Positions 8,286-17,500 of a stretch of 64,000 bases of DNA are shown here, in pieces (the first letter of the stretch is position 1; every line of letters starts with the position of its first letter). The stretch lies in the NCBI GenBank assembly GCA_028283625.1, contig JAPWKG010000024.1:153770-217769 (forward strand), given 5' to 3'. The notes under the pieces were generated by a model. The model was not told where the DNA came from and did not search any database. It worked only from the letters and a program-made list of their open reading frames with translations. Made by a program: the position numbers and the translations under genes. This DNA comes from Acidobacteriaceae bacterium (GTDB lineage: Bacteria > Acidobacteriota > Terriglobia > Terriglobales > Acidobacteriaceae).

Positions 8286-11200
8286 ATGCAAGTTTGCTCA
8301 GAGAGCTTTTCCCCCCGGCGCGCGTCTGTGCGGCTGCTTCGGCAGCTCGGCTGCGTCGTGGCTATGCTGGTAGTGCTGAGCCTACCGGCAATGGCGCAGG
8401 TTGGTCAGTCCGTTGTGAGCGGTACGGTGGAAGACTCCACCGGCGCAATTATTCCCGGCGCAACGATCACGTTGACGGACGTTACGAATGGTGTAACGCG
8501 GACCGCCAAGTCGGACGGCCGAGGTTACTTCTCGTTCTCCATGCTGCCGGCGTCCACGTTCCAGGTCTCGTTGCACATGGACGGCTTTACCGACCTGGTT
8601 CGCAAGAACATCGTGCTGCACATCGGCGACCACCAGGACGTCCCGCAGCTCAAGATGGAGCCTGCAACGGCGACGCAGACGGTCGATGTTTCCGCCGAGT
8701 CGGACAGCATCACGCCGACGACCAGCGGAGAAAGCGCTTACACGATCTCCAGCAAACAGATCCAGAACCTGAATATTCAGGGGCGTAGCGCGATGGAGCT
8801 CCTCGGACTGGTTCCGGGTGCAGCGAACGCGGGCAACTTCAACTCGAGCCAGTACTCAGGGACGACCGCTGGTTTTTCGAATAATTCGAGCGGCTTCAGC
8901 ATCAACGGTAATCGCTTTGACCAGACGCAGATCGTCAGCGATGGCGCCGCGGTAACGGACATCAACACGGCTGGCGCTGCTGCTGTTACGCCGAACGTCG
9001 ACATGGTTTCCGAAGCAAAGGTTGAAACCTCGGCGTTTCTTCCGGAAAATCCGAATGGCCCGGTTGTCGTCAACACCGAAACGAAGTCCGGTGGTCATGA
9101 CTACCACGGCGAACTTTATGCCAGCGTTCGTAACGCTGCGCTAAATACGACCGATTGGCGCGTCAAGAACGAGCTGCTGCCCAAGCCGAACGAGGCGTAC
9201 TACTATCCGGGCGTCAACATCGGTGGCCCTGTACTCTTCCCGGGCTTCAACAAAAATCGCGATAAGCTCTTTTTCTTTGCGGGTTTTGAGAAGTCGCTGC
9301 AGTATGTTCAGGATCCGCTGCTGGATATCCGTGAAACGGTCTCTCCTACCGCCGCGATGCGTACGGGTGACTTTACCGACACGGCATACCTTTCCAGCCT
9401 GAACTCGAGCGCCTCCTGGTATGCCACCCAGGTTCCTTGCGCCTCCTCGGGTGACAACGCTGCTCTCTGTACCTCGCCCGGCACGATTGATCCGTCGCAG
9501 ATCGACCCCAACGGCAAGCTGCTGCTGAACAAGCTGCCGCTTCCGAACGTGGATCCTACGCAGCACAATGGTTACAACCTTGTGTCCAGCGCGCAGACCT
9601 TTCAGCCACGCGATCAGGAAAACCTGAAGATTGACTATAACGTCAACAACAATAACCACTTCTCGGCTCGTTATAACCATGAGGCGGAGAGCATCCCTTT
9701 CCCGTACGGGTACTACAACACCTTTACGACAGACCTGTATCCGGCTGGGCAGTTCAATCACAACGACTCGAACTCGGTTGTGGGCAACCTCGCTTCGGCT
9801 TTCTCGGCGTCCTTGAGCAATCAGTTGGTGTTCTCGTATACACGCCTCAATATGCAGACGTATCTGCACAATGAGTCGGCGGTCTCTCGTTCCGTCAGCG
9901 GATACACCGGACCGGATCTCTACAACAACAACACGGATATTTTGCCGAACGTTCAGCCCGGTTACGGCGGCGGTGGTTACGCTTCGCTCTATACCGTAGG
10001 CGGAAGCTATCCGACGACGAACGCTCCTCAGGAAACCTATTCGGTCAATGAGAGCATTACGAAAATGCTGGCGAGCCACACGATCAAGGCCGGCTTCTAC
10101 TATGCCCAGCAAGGCTTTGGACAGTTGACGCACGGTCTCGAAAATGGCCTGATGCAAACCGGTGAGTACGGAAACTCCTACCAGACCGGTAACATCTTCG
10201 CCGATCTTCTCGTGGGTCGCATTGCTTACTTCCAGCAGAGTTCAAAGAACTTTGTTGCGTACCTGAAAGAACGCCGCAGCGACTTCTTTGTGCAGGATCA
10301 ATGGAAGGTAACGCAACGTTTCAACCTGAACTACGGTGTACGAGTCAACCACATCGGGTCCTGGTATGAACAGAATGGACGCATGGTCGTATTCGATCCG
10401 AGTCTGTATAGCTCAAGCGATACGTTCGCTGATGCTCCCGGGCTTGTGACGCATGCCACGCACCCCTCCACGCCGATCAGCGGTAACCCCGGTCTCGGCT
10501 TCCAGATTGCTCCCGACGTAGGTTTCGCGTGGGACTTCTTTGGTACCGGTATGACCATCCTGCGCGGTGGCTTTGGTACGAACAACTACGTGGATCCTGG
10601 CAACAATGCGTTTTCTACCGTGCAGGCGCCTCCGAACCAGAACTTTACCAGCTACTACGGTCTGACCACGATTTCCAATATTCCCAACCTGCAGACCTAC
10701 CTGCCGCTTGGTGTCTATGGCATCGCGGATCGTACGAATACCAAGCTGCCTGTCACTCGTTCGTATACCCTGGCGCTTTCGCAGGGGCTTCCCGGCGGAA
10801 TGAACATGGAGCTTTCCTACAACGGCAACGCGTCGAAATACCTGGTGGGCTATCTGAACACCAACCCGGTGCCGGAAGGCTGCCCCAATGAATATCTTGG
10901 CTACACTCCGGGAACCTACAACGATACGCTTTGCCGACCGTATGGCCTGCTCGATGCTCTGAGCACGGAGAAGCATAACCTCAGCTCGTACTACAACTCC
11001 CTGCAGGCCACAGCTTCCAAGCGTACCGGTGTGGTCAACTTCTGGCTTACCTATACCTGGGGTAAGACCATGGCCTATAACTGCGAAAACGCATTCGACG
11101 AGCGTCGTTGCTACAATCCTGCGCCGTTTGATATCAGCCAGAATCTGAACATCTCCTATGTAATCAATCTGCCTAGCGTGGGTGCGCATCATCTCGGAAA

Positions 11201-11828
11201 TCACAAGGTGGTCAACGGCATTCTCGACGGCTGGCAGATTACGGGAATTGAACAGTTCTCCTCGGGCGCGCCGTTGGGCGTGAGTGCGGCTGCTTCGGCA
11301 AACGGGAACAGCAGCATCGAGTATGACGGTACGCATACACGCACGCTAAACTTCTACGGCGTGTCGGACGCAGCGAATAATTACTCGTCGCCGAACTTCG
11401 ATAACCGCATCACGGTTGGTACTCCCGATGAGCAGGGTGTGCCGACGCTGGTCTGCGATCCTCGAGCCAACCTTGCTCCGCACCAGTACTTCAAGGCTTC
11501 GTGCTTCCGTGCACCCAACTACGGAACAGCGAACTCTCCGAGTATCGGTACCTATCGCTTGCCGTACATCCACGGACCGCGCGCCGAGTCGGACACCATT
11601 GGTCTCTACAAGTCCTTCAAGTTCTCAGGACAGCGTAGCTTCCAATTGCGCGCGCAGGTGTTTGACATGTTCAACCACGCATACGACTCGTTTGTGCAGT
11701 ACGATCCTAACCTGTACCTGGAGTATGACGCCTATGGTGGTTTGCCGGTCAACACCGCGAAAACCGGTTATGCCAGCACCCGTATCGGTCATCGTACGGT
11801 GCAGCTTGAAGGCAAGATCTACTTCTAA
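8286..11828 (+). CDS. Oar-like TonB-dependent outer-membrane receptor with carboxypeptidase-regulatory N-domain
   Basis: The 1180-residue outer-membrane protein has a signal peptide (ends ALPAMAQ). A carboxypeptidase regulatory-like beta-sandwich follows at about residues 38-125 (VSGTVEDSTGAIIPGATITL ... SDGRGYFSF), then a plug domain (around IQNLNIQGRSAMELLGLVPG) and a large barrel ending in Phe (LEGKIYF), as expected for BAM-assembled porins. This Oar-like form is the usual TonB receptor in Acidobacteria. Start ATG 8286 is chosen for an AGGAGG at 8274-8279, six bases upstream; the frame is open back to 8142, but that stretch covers the promoter-like element. Position behind GH53/GH35 suggests uptake of galactan fragments, an inference. 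No SusD-like partner is present. Confidence 0.93.
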   Translation: MQVCSESFSPRRASVRLLRQLGCVVAMLVVLSLPAMAQVGQSVVSGTVEDSTGAIIPGATITLTDVTNGVTRTAKSDGRGYFSFSMLPASTFQVSLHMDGFTDLVRKNIVLHIGDHQDVPQLKMEPATATQTVDVSAESDSITPTTSGESAYTISSKQIQNLNIQGRSAMELLGLVPGAANAGNFNSSQYSGTTAGFSNNSSGFSINGNRFDQTQIVSDGAAVTDINTAGAAAVTPNVDMVSEAKVETSAFLPENPNGPVVVNTETKSGGHDYHGELYASVRNAALNTTDWRVKNELLPKPNEAYYYPGVNIGGPVLFPGFNKNRDKLFFFAGFEKSLQYVQDPLLDIRETVSPTAAMRTGDFTDTAYLSSLNSSASWYATQVPCASSGDNAALCTSPGTIDPSQIDPNGKLLLNKLPLPNVDPTQHNGYNLVSSAQTFQPRDQENLKIDYNVNNNNHFSARYNHEAESIPFPYGYYNTFTTDLYPAGQFNHNDSNSVVGNLASAFSASLSNQLVFSYTRLNMQTYLHNESAVSRSVSGYTGPDLYNNNTDILPNVQPGYGGGGYASLYTVGGSYPTTNAPQETYSVNESITKMLASHTIKAGFYYAQQGFGQLTHGLENGLMQTGEYGNSYQTGNIFADLLVGRIAYFQQSSKNFVAYLKERRSDFFVQDQWKVTQRFNLNYGVRVNHIGSWYEQNGRMVVFDPSLYSSSDTFADAPGLVTHATHPSTPISGNPGLGFQIAPDVGFAWDFFGTGMTILRGGFGTNNYVDPGNNAFSTVQAPPNQNFTSYYGLTTISNIPNLQTYLPLGVYGIADRTNTKLPVTRSYTLALSQGLPGGMNMELSYNGNASKYLVGYLNTNPVPEGCPNEYLGYTPGTYNDTLCRPYGLLDALSTEKHNLSSYYNSLQATASKRTGVVNFWLTYTWGKTMAYNCENAFDERRCYNPAPFDISQNLNISYVINLPSVGAHHLGNHKVVNGILDGWQITGIEQFSSGAPLGVSAAASANGNSSIEYDGTHTRTLNFYGVSDAANNYSSPNFDNRITVGTPDEQGVPTLVCDPRANLAPHQYFKASCFRAPNYGTANSPSIGTYRLPYIHGPRAESDTIGLYKSFKFSGQRSFQLRAQVFDMFNHAYDSFVQYDPNLYLEYDAYGGLPVNTAKTGYASTRIGHRTVQLEGKIYF

Positions 11829-11846
11829 CGCGTAGCTGTAGCTCCA

Positions 11847-11885
11847 AAATAAGCGGCTTCTCCTCTCCGGAGAAGCCGCTTATTT
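11847..11885. terminator. Strong bidirectional-looking terminator after TonB receptor
   Basis: A perfect 17-bp stem (11847-11863 with 11869-11885) and a 5-base loop, followed by CTTTT on the plus strand and preceded by AAAA. It separates the galactan locus from the convergent small gene at 11947-12213. Confidence 0.85.
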
Positions 11886-11946
11886 CTTTTGGAGCCGCTC
11901 CGCTAGGAACTCGATAGAGGCTGGTGAAGCGTAGTGGAGGATCGAA

Positions 11947-12213
11947 TCAGCTGCCAGAGGCTGAGTTGCCACCGGCTGAAGAGCCCCCTGTAGGCTTGCG
12001 CGGTGTGACCAAAGCCAGAGCCGGGCGGTTGCGTTCGCCCATGCGCAGGGTCTCATCATTGGTGTGCATGCGGCTGATCTTCTCCGCAATGGCAAGGCCG
12101 ATGAAGTGATTCAGAGAGATGCCTTCCTGGCGCGCGAGGTCGGTCGATTGCCGGCGCAACGAAGGAGGCAATCGCAAGGGGAAGCTTTTGTGGCGCGCGT
12201 CATCTGTAGTCAT
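11947..12213 (-). CDS. Ribbon-helix-helix (HicB/Arc-like) small protein, orphan
   Basis: An 88-residue protein. Residues ~8-45 (KSFPLRLPPSLRRQ ... EGISLNHFIGLAIAEKIS) have the short beta-strand followed by two helices of Arc/MetJ/HicB-type ribbon-helix-helix proteins; the SLNHFI motif is typical of annotated HicB-family antitoxins. The C-terminus is low-complexity, rich in Gly, Ser and Pro. Start ATG 12213 follows a GAAAGGAA at a good distance; a longer frame reaches 12255 but has no better signal. No HicA-like toxin is next to it. A paralogue with the same core lies at 13874-14113, on the other side of the HD-domain gene. It probably binds DNA; its partner and target are unknown. Confidence 0.75.
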   Translation of the reverse strand: MTTDDARHKSFPLRLPPSLRRQSTDLARQEGISLNHFIGLAIAEKISRMHTNDETLRMGERNRPALALVTPRKPTGGSSAGGNSASGS

Positions 12214-12448
12214 CCGTCTGTTCCTTTCCGGGTTCACCTGTGGATCATCGGCCAAATTCTTCTCGAACTTGAGAGCATCGCTTCGTTTCAGGCTTGGACA
12301 GAATAACCAGCGTGATAAGGAGCAGAACGGTATTCGACGAACTCCAGACCCAAATTGATATCAAAAGGGGAAAAAAAATCATCTGATTCTCATTTGTGCT
12401 CAATGCACGCCGATATTTGGATCATGCTTACAATTGAAAGGGGGGAGT

Positions 12449-13798
12449 ATGTCATCGCCGGACCGTAGTATCGCTGTATTCCCCTCTGCATCTTCAGAGC
12501 CCTCTTTGGCTGAGTTGATCGGTGCGTTTAGTCGCGCGCTGGATATTGCTCTAGGCCATACAGATGGCCATACCCTGCGCAGCTGCGTCTTAGGCATGAA
12601 GCTCGCAGAGTGTGTCGGTCTGAACAGCGCACAGCAACGCAATCTTTACTATTCTCTTTTGCTGAAAGACCTCGGCATCACGGGCGATTTCGTTCGCGGC
12701 ATGCGCTATGGAGGGTTTGCCGGATCGGAGCCTGCCCTGGCCTGGAGCTATGGCAAAGAGGTATTGCCAAAGCGACGTATCCTTCCGGTTCTGGCTGATT
12801 TGCTACTCCAGCGGGAGACGAAGCTCCCCTTCCGCCAGATTGTTCGGCGTGTATTTGCCTCGCAATCGCAAACAGGCGACTTTCTGCGCAACAACCGTAT
12901 GCTGGCTTTTCACCGCACGATTAATGCTGGCTTTTCGCGTGATGTTGCCGACACTGTCGCATATATCGACACTCGGTGGGATGGCCGCGGGCTTCCGTTG
13001 ACGCGCCGGGCCTCGGTCTCTCTCCAGTCTCAGCTGGTCAAAATGGCGCAGACCCTGGAGAGCCTGTATGAGGTTTACGGAGCCAATCTTGCTCTGGATA
13101 TCATCTATCGGCGTTGCAAGGGGTGGTTCGATCCCGGTGTGATTGCTGCGGCGATGATCACGTTCCGTCTTCCGGAGTCCTGGGAAGACCTTGAGCGTCC
13201 CAATCTGCTGAGCTATGTTGCGCGTCTGGAGCCTGAGGATGGAGATCCTGAGACCGCTCCGGAGAACATCGACGGCATATGCGAGATCTTTGCGGACCTG
13301 ATTGATAGCTTCACGCATAATAAGACGCGTCACTCACATCGCGTCATGCGTCTTGCTCTCCAGATCGGTTCCCGCATGGGGCTGCCGCAGGAAAAACTGA
13401 CAACGATTCGTCGCGCAGCCTTGATGCATGACCTCGGATGCATGGGAGTGGAGTGTTCCTCTGGGGAACTGCAGCGCGATATGGCGAAAACGCAAAGGCT
13501 CGCGCTGGAGTGGCTTTCCTCAGTACAAGGATTCGAAGAAGTGGCCACTACGGTTGCGATGCACGGAGAGTATCTTGATGGTTCAGGAGCACCCTTCGGA
13601 TTGCGTGGCGATGAAATTGCTTTGTGCGCCCGGGTGTTGGCTGTAGCTGAAGCAAGCATTCTGATCAGCGAACAGAGCGATGATGTTACTCCGCCGGACT
13701 TTGACGCACTGGCGCATGAGTTGGAAGAGACGATGCAGGGCAAGCTGGACGTGGTTTGTTTGAGAGCGCTGCAGGACGTTAGCAGAATTCAGGTGTAA
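12449..13798 (+). CDS. Tandem HD / HD-GYP-like phosphohydrolase domain protein
   Basis: The 449-residue soluble protein has two related halves. The C-terminal half has a recognisable HD domain (TRHSHRVMRLAL ... AALMHDLGCMG, with His327-Asp328) and a GYP-like segment (MHGEYLDGSGAPFGLRGDEI). The N-terminal half repeats the pattern in decayed form: HTLRSCVLGMKLAE, then LLLKDLG where Lys replaces the HD His, then IDTRWDGRGLP. HD-GYP proteins degrade cyclic di-GMP, but GSGAP instead of GYP and the lost metal ligands make activity uncertain; a regulatory or different nucleotide role is possible. Start ATG 12449 sits four bases behind AAAGGGGGG. The gene ends at its own terminator and is flanked by two RHH protein genes on the opposite strand. 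Confidence 0.8.
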   Translation: MSSPDRSIAVFPSASSEPSLAELIGAFSRALDIALGHTDGHTLRSCVLGMKLAECVGLNSAQQRNLYYSLLLKDLGITGDFVRGMRYGGFAGSEPALAWSYGKEVLPKRRILPVLADLLLQRETKLPFRQIVRRVFASQSQTGDFLRNNRMLAFHRTINAGFSRDVADTVAYIDTRWDGRGLPLTRRASVSLQSQLVKMAQTLESLYEVYGANLALDIIYRRCKGWFDPGVIAAAMITFRLPESWEDLERPNLLSYVARLEPEDGDPETAPENIDGICEIFADLIDSFTHNKTRHSHRVMRLALQIGSRMGLPQEKLTTIRRAALMHDLGCMGVECSSGELQRDMAKTQRLALEWLSSVQGFEEVATTVAMHGEYLDGSGAPFGLRGDEIALCARVLAVAEASILISEQSDDVTPPDFDALAHELEETMQGKLDVVCLRALQDVSRIQV

Positions 13799-13826
13799 GT
13801 CGCACGATTGTCCGCGAAAGCAAAAT

Positions 13827-13861
13827 AAGCAGGCCGCACAGAATCTCTGTGCGGCCTGCTT
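13827..13861. terminator. Bidirectional terminator between HD gene and second RHH gene
   Basis: A perfect 15-bp stem (13827-13841 with 13847-13861) with loop AATCT, followed by GTTTTG. It serves the plus-strand HD gene and probably also the convergent minus-strand gene at 13874. Confidence 0.85.
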
Positions 13862-13873
13862 GTTTTGCTGCGC

Positions 13874-14113
13874 TTAGCGGTACAGAGGTGCGTTGACGAC
13901 ACGCGGAAGCCCATTCGTCGCTTCGCGCTGTATAGCTGCCTGCCGGCGAAGCCATACACGACGCTCAGCGCGGCTGAGTTGTTCCGCGACTGCAATCGCG
14001 ATGAAGTGGTTGAGGGATAGCCCTTCGCTCTCAGCAGCGTCGCGTGCTTGCTGGAGTGCGGCGGGTGAAAGTCGTAGGGGAAAGCTCTGCGATCGTTTGG
14101 CCTGCGAATTCAT
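13874..14113 (-). CDS. Ribbon-helix-helix (HicB/Arc-like) small protein, orphan, second copy
   Basis: A 79-residue protein. Residues ~9-46 (QSFPLRLSPAALQQ ... EGLSLNHFIAIAVAEQLS) closely match the core of the protein at 11947-12213, including the SLNHFI motif, so the two are paralogues. The rest is Arg/Ala-rich. Start ATG 14113 has only a weak purine-rich stretch upstream (AGAAGAAACGAG). An 11-bp inverted repeat lies 15-53 bp upstream of the start (14128-14166), a plausible autoregulatory operator because RHH antitoxins commonly repress themselves. No toxin gene is adjacent. Confidence 0.75.
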   Translation of the reverse strand: MNSQAKRSQSFPLRLSPAALQQARDAAESEGLSLNHFIAIAVAEQLSRAERRVWLRRQAAIQREATNGLPRVVNAPLYR

Positions 14114-14127
14114 AGTTCAACTCGTTT

Positions 14128-14166
14128 CTTCTGACTACAACATGGGAGCAGCGGAGTAGTCAGAAG
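14128..14166. promoter_or_regulatory. Inverted repeat upstream of RHH gene
   Basis: CTTCTGACTAC at 14128-14138 is exactly complementary to GTAGTCAGAAG at 14156-14166, with a 17-base spacer. Position just upstream of the RHH start suggests an operator or a 5' UTR hairpin. Confidence 0.45.
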
Positions 14167-14269
14167 ACTATCGCTGGCCGATGCAGGCAGCAAGCATCAC
14201 TTTGCGACACTTTATCCCTGAACTAACACTTTGGGAGTAGAAGGTAGGCGCCGCCGGCGATATCACGAC

Positions 14270-14284
14270 TTACTCGACGAGTAA
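14270..14284. promoter_or_regulatory. Perfect 7-bp palindrome (operator-like)
   Basis: TTACTCG at 14270-14276 and CGAGTAA at 14278-14284 form a perfect dyad around one base. It lies about 230 bp upstream of the Ig-repeat gene. The length and symmetry fit a dimeric repressor site, but no regulator is identified. Confidence 0.35.
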
Positions 14285-14516
14285 TTGCAATCCTCTTGTA
14301 AGGGGCGGCAAGCGCGTTTTTCTCTTCGATCCGGTACGGAAATAGGCGCTAAGTGAGGGTGAGATATCCAAGACGATATCACCTTGAAGCTTTATTGCTT
14401 CAGACCCCCTAGACGTCTCATTTTGCTGACTTATAGTTGGCCTCCGAGTCCACGGATTTTTGCCACCAGATGTTGTGAGTAACGGCAAACGGATGGGAAC
14501 TTTCAGGAGGAACGTT

Positions 14517-17500
14517 ATGACCTATTTTGCGGCAAAGCGATTCGAATCTTCGCAGAACGAGCAGAGTGCCGCTGTTGCATCTTCGGCTCCGAATACATCA
14601 ATTGAATTCCTCGATCCCTCTTTTGAGCGGTGGCTTGGTGGGGGACAAAGAGAGGATGTCCGTTCTGCGGTAACACGCGTTTCGCGCATCTATCATCTGG
14701 CTTGCTTCGGCCTTCTCCTGCTGCTGCTGGTGGGAGCGTTGTTTGGCTGCGGCGGCGGTTATGCCGGTACGGGTCTCGATAGCATTACCTCGTCGGCTCA
14801 TACCATTGACGCTACGCAAGCGGTTACGCTGCAGACCTCGAGCTCGGCAACGGTGCCCGTGCAATGGTCGATGAAGGGCGATACCTGCGGGGACACCTGC
14901 GGCAGTCTTTCCTCCTCGGGCCACTCGGCGGTCTACGCCGCTCCTGCCAGCCTGGACGCTGCGATCCACGTAGCGGTCACAGCGGGCATCAGCGGAACGC
15001 AAAGCAAGCAGAGCACAACCATTACGGTCAATCCGGCGGTCGCGTTCGTCGGTACGCCTGCGAGCGGTATCGTTGGAACTCCTTACTCCTACACTGTGGC
15101 TACGACCGGTGGCACGGGTTCGGTTGCTTTGAGTCTGGTCTCCGGCACTCTGCCGGATGGACTTGCTTTCAACAGCGCCACTGGCCTTATCTCAGGCACG
15201 CCGACGACAGAAGGCACCTTCACCTTCGTGTTGCGTGCGTTAGACCAGAGCGATCTTCCTTTCTCCATCAACCTCACCGCGACGATTGTGATTACAACGG
15301 CCGCAACGCCGCTCGCTGTTACCCCGGTTACGCTTCCGGTTGGAACTGTGGGGACGGCATACTCTGCGGGCCTGACCGCAACGGGAGGCGCGGCACCCTA
15401 CACCTGGACCGTTGCAAGCGGTTCACTGCCGAGCGGCCTTGCGCTGACCTCCGGTGGCGTTGTGACCGGAACACCCACGGCTGCCGGTACGTCCAGCTTT
15501 ACCGCGCAGGTTGCTGACAGTAAGGGCGCAACGGTGACTGAGTCTCTGAGCATTACGGTGAACCCTGCCGCCTCGCCGTTGTCGATTACTTCAGGTGCAC
15601 CGCCGATCGGCACTGTAGGCGTTGCCTACACAATGGCTCTGGCAGCTGACGGTGGTACAACGCCGTACACCTGGAGCCTGCTGGCCGGCAGCTTGCCCGC
15701 CGGACTTACTCTCTCCTCCGCCGGAGCCATCACCGGCACACCCACAGCGCAGGGCACCTCGAACTTTACGGTACAGGTCGCAGATAGCGCGGGTGCAACG
15801 GCAACGGCGACGCTGAGCATTACTGTGGATGCAGAGGTGACAACGCCTCTGGTCATCACCTCTGGTGCGCCACCTTCGGGCACCGTTGGCACAGCGTACA
15901 CCATGACTCTCGGCGCGAGCGGTGGAACTCTGCCCTACGCATGGAGCCTGAGCTCGGGCAGTCTGCCCTCCGGGCTCGGTCTTTCTACCGCGGGTGTGAT
16001 TGCTGGCACGCCTATCGCAAAGGGTACGTCGAGCTTTGTGGTGCAAGTGACAGACTCTACCGGCGCCACGGCGACAGCGACGCTGAGCATTACCATCAAC
16101 GCCGCCACAACAACCCTCTCTATTCCTGCAATTACGCTGCCTGCCGGTACGGTCGGTAGCGTGTACGCCAGCTCGCTCAGCGCAACGGGAGGCACCACGC
16201 CTTATACATGGGGGCTGGCCTCGGGTAGCGTGCCGGCGGGTCTTACGCTCTCTTCCACCGGCTCTATCGCAGGCACACCGACGACGAAGGGTACTGAGAG
16301 CTTTGTGGCTCAGGTGACGGACTCGACCGGTGCAACGGCGACGGTTTCGCTGAGCATTACGATCAACGCGGCGACGATTGTGCTCAGCATTCCTGCCACC
16401 ACGCTGCCTTCCGGTACGGTTGGCACAACGTACACCAGCTCGCTGAGCGCAACGGGCGGTTCTTCACCGTATACGTGGAGCACCGCATCCGGCAGCCTGC
16501 CTGCTGGCCTTACGCTCTCTTCCAGCGGTGCAATCGTCGGTACGCCAACGACGAAGGGAACAGCAAGCTTTGTGGCACAGGTGACGGACTCAGCTGCAGC
16601 CACAGCGACGGTTTCCCTCAGCATTACCGTCAACGATGCGGCAACGCCGCTGTCCATCCCCGCAGCCACGCTGCCGGGCGGTACGGTCGGCACCGCGTAT
16701 ACCAGCAGTCTGGTGGCTGCAGGCGGCAGTACACCTTACGCCTGGAGCGTGCTCTCCGGAACCCTGCCTCCTGGTCTGTCTCTCTCTTCGACGGGTGCCA
16801 TCACCGGCACGCCAACGACGACGGGAAGCTATAGCTTCGTGACGCAGGTCAAGGACTCGCTTGAGGCCAGCGCTTCTGCAACCTTCAGCATTGCGGTGCA
16901 AAGCGGAACAACGCTTGCGTTGACCGTCTCCACCCTACCTGAGGGCACGGTCGGCGTCGCCTACCAGCAATCGATCGGAGTTACGGGCGGCACGAGTGCT
17001 TACGCTTGCTCGCTGGTCTCCGGTGCATTGCCTGCGGGGCTTAATCTTGGCTCAAGCTGCGTTGTAAGTGGTACGCCTTCTGCCTCAGGCTCTTCGAGCT
17101 TTGAGGTCAAGGTGACCGACAGCAGCACGCCGACGCAGACCATTACCGGCACACTCACCATGACCATTGTGCCGGCCACCATAGTGCTGAACATCGGTGT
17201 CCCACCGGTCGCCGTGGTAGGCACACCCTATACCGGCAGCATTCCGGTTACCGGAGGAACGGGGCCGTATAGCTGCACCATAACCGCCGGCACGCTTCCG
17301 GACGGCCTCTCACTGGGGGCGGCCTGCAGCATCACCGGTACACCGACCACTGTGCAGACCAGCCTGGTTACGGTCAATGTGACGGACTCGGCTTCGCCTG
17401 CGAACACTGGTTCCTCAACGGTCACCTTCACGGTGCAGGCTCCGGCAGCGCTCTCGCTCACCGGATCTCTGCCGAATGCAACGCTCGGACAGGCTTATCG

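Larger units (their letters stand above)
14114..14516. other. Intergenic region between RHH gene and Ig-repeat gene
   Basis: No credible gene is seen in these 403 bases. The region holds an 11-bp inverted repeat at 14128-14166, a 7-bp perfect palindrome at 14270-14284, a near-perfect hairpin around 14360-14384, and a TATAGT box near 14443, all listed or discussed separately. It must carry the divergent promoters of the RHH gene and the Ig-repeat/OmpA pair. Confidence 0.6.

Noticed and set aside
9141..10157. Minus-strand frame opposite the TonB receptor
   Set aside because: Antisense shadow with no domain, no SD and Arg/Val-rich artefact composition. The plus-strand receptor is well supported.
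11947..14113. A classical toxin-antitoxin pair
   Set aside because: Two antitoxin-like RHH proteins are present, but no toxin-like partner is adjacent to either, and the intervening gene is an HD-domain protein.
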